Below, in pieces: positions 45,347 through 50,362 of a DNA stretch of 50,362 nucleotides. A model generated the notes under the pieces. It made no database searches. It was not told where the DNA came from and saw nothing but the letters and a program-made list of their open reading frames with translations. The stretch is from Cruorifilaria tuberocauda (taxonomy: Eukaryota; Nematoda; Chromadorea; Rhabditida; Onchocercidae), in the NCBI GenBank assembly GCA_013365365.1, contig JABVXU010000395.1, forward strand, positions 1-50,362, written 5' to 3'. A program made the position numbers and the translations under genes. Numbering within the stretch: position 1 is the stretch's first letter; every line of letters starts with the position of its first letter.

Positions 45347-48309
45347 TTACTTTGTGGGTATGCAGTACGTTTCCTGGAATTCGAGGTAGCGAGTCATTTT
45401 ATCCCATTTTTCGTCATAATAACCAGATGAAGGCTGCATACCAAAATTATGAACAGAAAGGTTTAACTTCTCCGGAACTGCGTAAAAACGTTCCGAACTG
45501 TACATGAAAGTTACGATGCCGTAATATGCTGTTCGTGGCATTCCAGACTACAAAATTTCTAAAAATTAGCAAGAAAAAATAGTTTTGTCTATCTTTTATG
45601 TCAATCATGTCACAATTTAAGTGAATCTCGATTGACTTGAAAATGTAGATTATCAGACATTTTTTTTGTTCCGACTTTTTTGATTCAAGAAAATAAACCT
45701 ACCCTGATATCAAGCATCAATCCAATAGATTTTCCGAGACGCCGATATTCCCTGGGCGTTTTATATGCAATAAAAAAAGGGCCGGATCCAGAAAAAGCTC
45801 CACTCAAAAATTCATCTACTGATAACAAAGCAGCACGTGACATTTTTTGACTTAATAAACTAAAAAAATATTTGTATAATTCTGCTTTCGTGTAAAATAT
45901 ATCTTAAAAATAATCCTCAACTTGTAACGAGAATGCTTAAAAAATGAAAGAGAAATGAAGAAGTGAAAATAAGCATGAACCTGTCATATTTACTTTTGAT
46001 TAAGTAGCTCAAATCCAGTTTCGAAAAATCAACTGCTATTTCAGGCAAACGTATGGAGGCCAGATATTTCTTGTATAATCCACTGTAAACAGTTCTATGT
46101 TACGTAAGAAAGGCGAAGTTAATCCAAATCAAAAGGAGATTTCCTCGACCACTATACTTACCCACTCGAACCTTTTCCCGCCAAATGATTATTATGCGAA
46201 GTTCTTGAAACTTCTGGTCGGATGCAAACTCTCTCTTTGCGTACATCTTGGCGTCTCATCCAATCATCCCAGTACATTTCGGGCCAACTGGCCGATAATT
46301 CATTCCATAATTCTGCCGTAAGCATCCATCCTGAAAGTAGGAAACGGATAAGATGTCATAAAAGCTTTGAAGCAAAGAGATTCGAGTATATATCAAGAAA
46401 GAAAAGTCTGCGAAGAGTCAATTGCTAACAACTAATGTTTCTAAATGTTTTGGAATAAGATCTTGAATCTAAGAAAAAAGTGTAAGGCCAATAAATAATA
46501 CCTAATCCCGGGAAAAAATCTGTCCTGTAAAGTTCCTCTCCATGTTTACGATCAGTAATATTGGCACCTCCATTATCATTCCATGCACTGATACACCAAA
46601 CTGTTTTATCAGCAAGTAGTATTGGTTTTAAAGCAGCAAAATACGAAAAGAAATCATCCGCTAAATCAAGATCATCTGAAGAGATTACTTATTTCAGAAT
46701 AAAAAATGCTTTAAACATAAACAATCAATTTTACAATATAACTCTAGGATGACTGAGAAAATATGATGACTTTAAGTCAAAAAGACGATTTATATTACTG
46801 AAGCACGTTGCAAGCATAATCCTTTAGATGCTGCTATAGCATTAGTTATGGAAAACTTCGTTAGCAAAAGATAAACAAGAAAAACTGGTAACCTTCAGTA
46901 ATGATCGCTATCTCATACTTCATTTCAAAAAATACTTTGTCAAGAGCCCACTTGTAATGCTGTGCAATATGAAAATAATTTTTGGAACCAGAATTCAAAT
47001 CAGCAGGAGGTTTTCCGTGTTCCTTTTTCTGAATGAAAAAATGTTCCAATTTGAACAAATTCATGGGTCAAAATTCTACTCGTTACTACTAAACTGCAGG
47101 CACTACAGAAAAATGGATTCTGAAGAATTTATTTCGGAAATCCTTAATCATATTCCAGTTAAAACTTACATGAATATAATCAATTTTCTTTTTCTTACTA
47201 ATGTAAGATGAAATCGTTTCCATTACCGCTTGATTATCTCCGTCTTGACTAATAACAATAGGAAAATGGACAGCAGAAGGTCGTAATCTACAAGAAAGAA
47301 AGTAATTTCGCTTTCTTTTCTAAACATATTTTTCATTTAGCAGAATAAATCATGGGTGGACCGTCCATAAAACTTGTAAATAAATAAATGTTAGAGAAAC
47401 TTTTCCGTACAAAAAAAATTTCTTCCTCGATTAATTTAAAAATAATTTAGAAGATTGCAGCACAATCTGTTCGATTTACATTTATGCAATCAACTATAAT
47501 TGGTCAAGAAAAATTACAGAAGAATCAAATAAAAATAAGTCAGGGCCAAAGCGATAGTAAAGAATGTAATCTATTAAAATTCGAAATGCTATTTCGATTT
47601 CGATTTATAAAAAAAAATAACAACAAACTTTATCAATTGATCTAAATGATTTCTTATGGCACGTTCCCTCTTTGCTGCCATAACCAAAACTACAGCTATA
47701 GGCTCATCATCGTTAACAACTGACGGTGCTATTCCATGATCGGGTAACAAATTCTAAATAATTTTAAATAAAATACAGAATGGATTAGATCAGCTAACAT
47801 CCCTTTAAAAATAACTGGAATGACGGTACAATGTATAATAAAAATAAGTGGGAATTTCGCGCAAAAAGAATTAAATTTGGAAGAAAATAAGAATAACTGT
47901 GCGGTTTAACTCCAATTTAATTGTTCAGTTTAATTGATAATTGTATTCTAGAAACTCAAGTTCATTTATTTAAAAAAACTACCTTGAAGAAGATAACTTG
48001 AATATCAGCTTAACTTACCAATAAAATATAAACTCTTTAAAAATAGTTTTTTCTTTGAAAGAGTAAGTTATGAATAGAACTAATTTAGCATAAATTTTGA
48101 TACAATATGAAATAAATTTGTCTATCGGATCAAAGTTTCTATCATAACAAAAAGTATGTTAGTTAAAGCAATATTTGCAAAAATCAGAGCCATAAATACA
48201 CAAACCTGTAACCTATTATTCGAAGAATTGAATAATATATATTGTCGGATAAGAACAAGAATTGATATGATAGAAAGGACGATGAAACATCGACGTCGTA
48301 TGTAACGGC
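45347..48309 (-). CDS. MGAT1: N-acetylglucosaminyltransferase I (MGAT1; GLY-12/13/14 family)
   Basis: Golgi type II enzyme that moves GlcNAc from UDP-GlcNAc to the alpha-1,3 arm of Man5GlcNAc2, the entry step to hybrid, complex and paucimannose N-glycans. Exons: 48309-48206, 47753-47629, 47287-47170, 47028-46893, 46675-46502, 46330-46162, 46082-45981, 45859-45703, 45547-45347, together 427 residues plus stop (human about 445). The first readable exon has the basic-then-hydrophobic anchor (RRRCFIVLSIISILVLI). Then come PIAVVLVMAAKRERAIRNHL, RPSAVHFPIVISQDG, YFHIAQHYKWALDKVF, the metal-binding EDD (ITEDDLDL, split by an intron), CISAWNDNGG, RTDFFPGLGWML, YWDDWMRR, LDLSYL and the C-terminal TAYYGIVTF. 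The exon at 48309 enters in phase 1 and has no in-frame ATG, so the true start is in an unassigned upstream exon. C. elegans has three such enzymes; which one this matches cannot be told. Confidence 0.94.
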
Positions 48310-48771
48310 CTTAAACAAAACAGAAAAATGTGGGAAAAGTAATTATAATTTTATCAAACGAAGAATGATGAAAGTGTAGCTTATGTTAACTGTCTATCCT
48401 CTTTTTTCTTTTCAATGCTAGGGAAAAAATACTTTTAACGAATATACTAAACCTTGTAAAGATCAGTAAATAGTCACAAAAAATAGACTTATTTGAACAT
48501 CACAAAAATGTCTAATCATTACTGTTTAGATATTGAACTTGATATGGAATCTCCAATTGGCAGTTAAAGCATAGATATCTCCAAAAAAAAAATTTATGAT
48601 ATTTAAAATATTTTCTATAAAATAAATCTAACTGAGGAGTCGACTCAATTTGACCACTACTACACATTTCGTTGCTTGTTTTCCTACCGCATCGTTTATC
48701 GGTGCTGAGAGCATTATTGACGTGAATTGCTTCCAATCACTTCTCTTCTTTTGCTATGCAATCACTTGAAT

Positions 48772-49078
48772 TCATTTGTCCTCTCGGTACGTGATAACCT
48801 GAATTGAAAAAAAGATCAAATAATTTATAACATCACACTTAACCTTTTTCTCACCCATCAACATTATCGGAATAAATGAAAGAAAGAAGAGAAAGTCTAT
48901 AATCGATTAAAGTAACTGTTGAATGTAGTTATCACATTAATAAAGCACACATAAACAGACATACTTTGACATGGAAATATCGATAATAAGCATTAGGTGG
49001 GACAGCGAAAGCAGCAGCATATCGGCGAGTATTCCTATCCTCTGACCAGAAACCAAATGGGAAAATAAGAGTTTGCAT
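48772..49078 (-). CDS. Candidate small two-exon gene, 46 aa, unknown
   Basis: Exon 1 49078-48965 and exon 2 48798-48772 join in phase 0 (AAA/GTATGT ... TTCAATTCAG/GTT) to give 46 aa ending VITYREDK. The first exon reads IFPFGFWSEDRNTRRYAAAF followed by AVPPNAYYRYFHVK, with balanced composition unlike the AT-driven frames nearby. An in-frame stop lies upstream of the ATG and a possible acceptor (CAACTGTAG) about 60 nt before it. I do not recognise the family; a small mitochondrial membrane-complex subunit is one guess from size and aromatic/basic content. It is on the same strand as MGAT1, ending about 460 bp before the first recognised MGAT1 exon, so a shared transcript is possible. It could instead be the 3' part of a longer gene. 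Confidence 0.45.
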
Positions 49079-50362
49079 GTTCGAATAGAATAGTTTCGAG
49101 AAATTATAATCAGTCGTAAAAAGAGATTATTTGGCCTACAGTTGAAAGATTATCAGAATAGAAATGAAGTAGATTTTTGAATATTTATCGCAAAAATGAG
49201 TCATTCATCTGTTTCCTACGCTTCCATTCAACAAATTATTCCCAAAAGAGAATAAAGGTCAGAGGCATTGATGTATGATTGAAAGAAAAAAAGTATCATG
49301 CAGATGGCAAATGAACTATCAAGTGCTATCAATTAAATGATGTCAATTTATGGGAAAAACAAATATAGGTAAAAAAAAATGTTAACATTTTAAATAACTG
49401 TTGCCTTAAATGTCAATCTGATAAAAAGATCATGTAAATTAATCGAACCATAACTTATCAATTGATATCATCAACAACGTGCCAGGAAAATGTGTTTGCT
49501 GTGAACTGGTCGAACCGTAAAATTGACAAAGTGTAACTTACATCTGATTGGTGAAAAGAGCCAGGAAGGAGTGGGTAAGATTGACCTAATTTGTTTTCTA
49601 GGTTTCATCGAACATTCTAGCTGAATTTTCTATCTTTGATAGAAAGACTATTGATAGTGAAACTAAACTCTATCATCCTGTATCATTTTTACCAGCTGTA
49701 TGCTTTTTGCATAATGTTATTTAGAACTTAATCCTGTTATGGTGGGGTTGAAATTTAAATTATTCCTATGCAAACAATCTAAAATTCAATATTTTATCAT
49801 TAACAACTCTAAACTCAAACGTTAAATATATCATAAATATATATGAATGGAAAAATTTTGAAAGTTTCTAATTTCTGTTAGCGAAAAAAGGAATGGATGA
49901 CAACTGATTCATTCAATATTTGATATCATGAAAAACAAAGAGGAAATTACAAGACAGGAAAACACGCATCATTTAATAGTCACATGTTCGTGTAATGTAA
50001 GGTATAGCTTCAGCGGCATTCATTTATTTCCCTTTAGGCAATTAGTTACACTTCTTGTAGAAGTGCATGATACGATGATGTAACTGGTTGTGTCCGTAGA
50101 AGAGAAAAATGAGAACTAGATTTGGAAGTCTCCCTTGAAATGATATGAGTATTTCCTGTAACTGTTAAGAGAGGAAGAGAAAAAAAGAAAGGAATAAAAA
50201 TGTTTGATCAATCGTTAATCGTTCAATGTTCTTTTTTCGATAGGACGGAAGATTGAGTGGATGAAAAATTGCTAACTTCAAAAACAATCATTTAGACTAC
50301 TTTTATTCTTCAACTAATTCAAGCTGATATAGTATCTGATAATTAAATGATATAGTATCTGA
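49079..50362. other. Intergenic, no gene seen
   Basis: AT-rich, no exon with usable splice sites. The final bases carry a 23-bp tandem repeat unit (TGATATAGTATCTGA at 50325 and 50348). Confidence 0.5.

Overview
This is eukaryotic DNA and, by every sign available, nuclear DNA of a nematode. It is very AT-rich, genes are split into many short exons, introns end in the nematode acceptor (T-rich then TTTCAG), and five protein genes have a lone 3' splice site 11-52 nt before their first ATG, as expected for spliced-leader trans-splicing. Protein similarity and intron sizes would fit a filarial or other clade III parasite, but no sequence here fixes the species. Exon coordinates were read by hand from splice signals, reading-frame continuity and remembered family sequences; all junctions given below keep frame.

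Layout. 1-3515 (+): the 3' part of a two-pore potassium channel gene. 4901-4982 (+): tRNA-Ser(GCT). 5397-5899 (+): a 112-aa single-pass membrane protein with KCNE-like architecture. 6130-7467 (-): DTWD1-type tRNA-uridine aminocarboxypropyltransferase. 8561-9325 (-): intronless eIF2-beta. 10861-19140 (-): an RNF19-type RBR ubiquitin ligase with two possible 3' ends. 20509-21117 (+): spliceosomal Sm protein G, divergent from RNF19 across a 1.37-kb region holding two CT/GA tracts. 23160-37618 (-): a 26-exon PP2A B'' regulatory subunit (PPP2R3 family) of 1279 aa. 37.7-45.2 kb: long intergenic stretch rich in micro- and minisatellites. 45347-48309 (-): N-acetylglucosaminyltransferase I (MGAT1), start codon not resolved. 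48772-49078 (-): a candidate 46-aa two-exon gene just upstream of MGAT1.

The genes are an ordinary mixture of housekeeping functions (translation initiation, splicing, tRNA modification, N-glycan processing, phosphatase targeting) and membrane or signalling functions (K2P channel, RBR ligase). There is no operon-like pathway logic, apart from a possible dicistronic arrangement at 45.3-49.1 kb. I found no mobile element with recognisable coding capacity, no CRISPR and no evident new system. The more unusual items are the KCNE-like protein near a K+ channel gene, the alternative ends and likely GC-AG intron of RNF19, repeats that duplicate pieces of PPP2R3 exon-intron junctions, and the small gene upstream of MGAT1.
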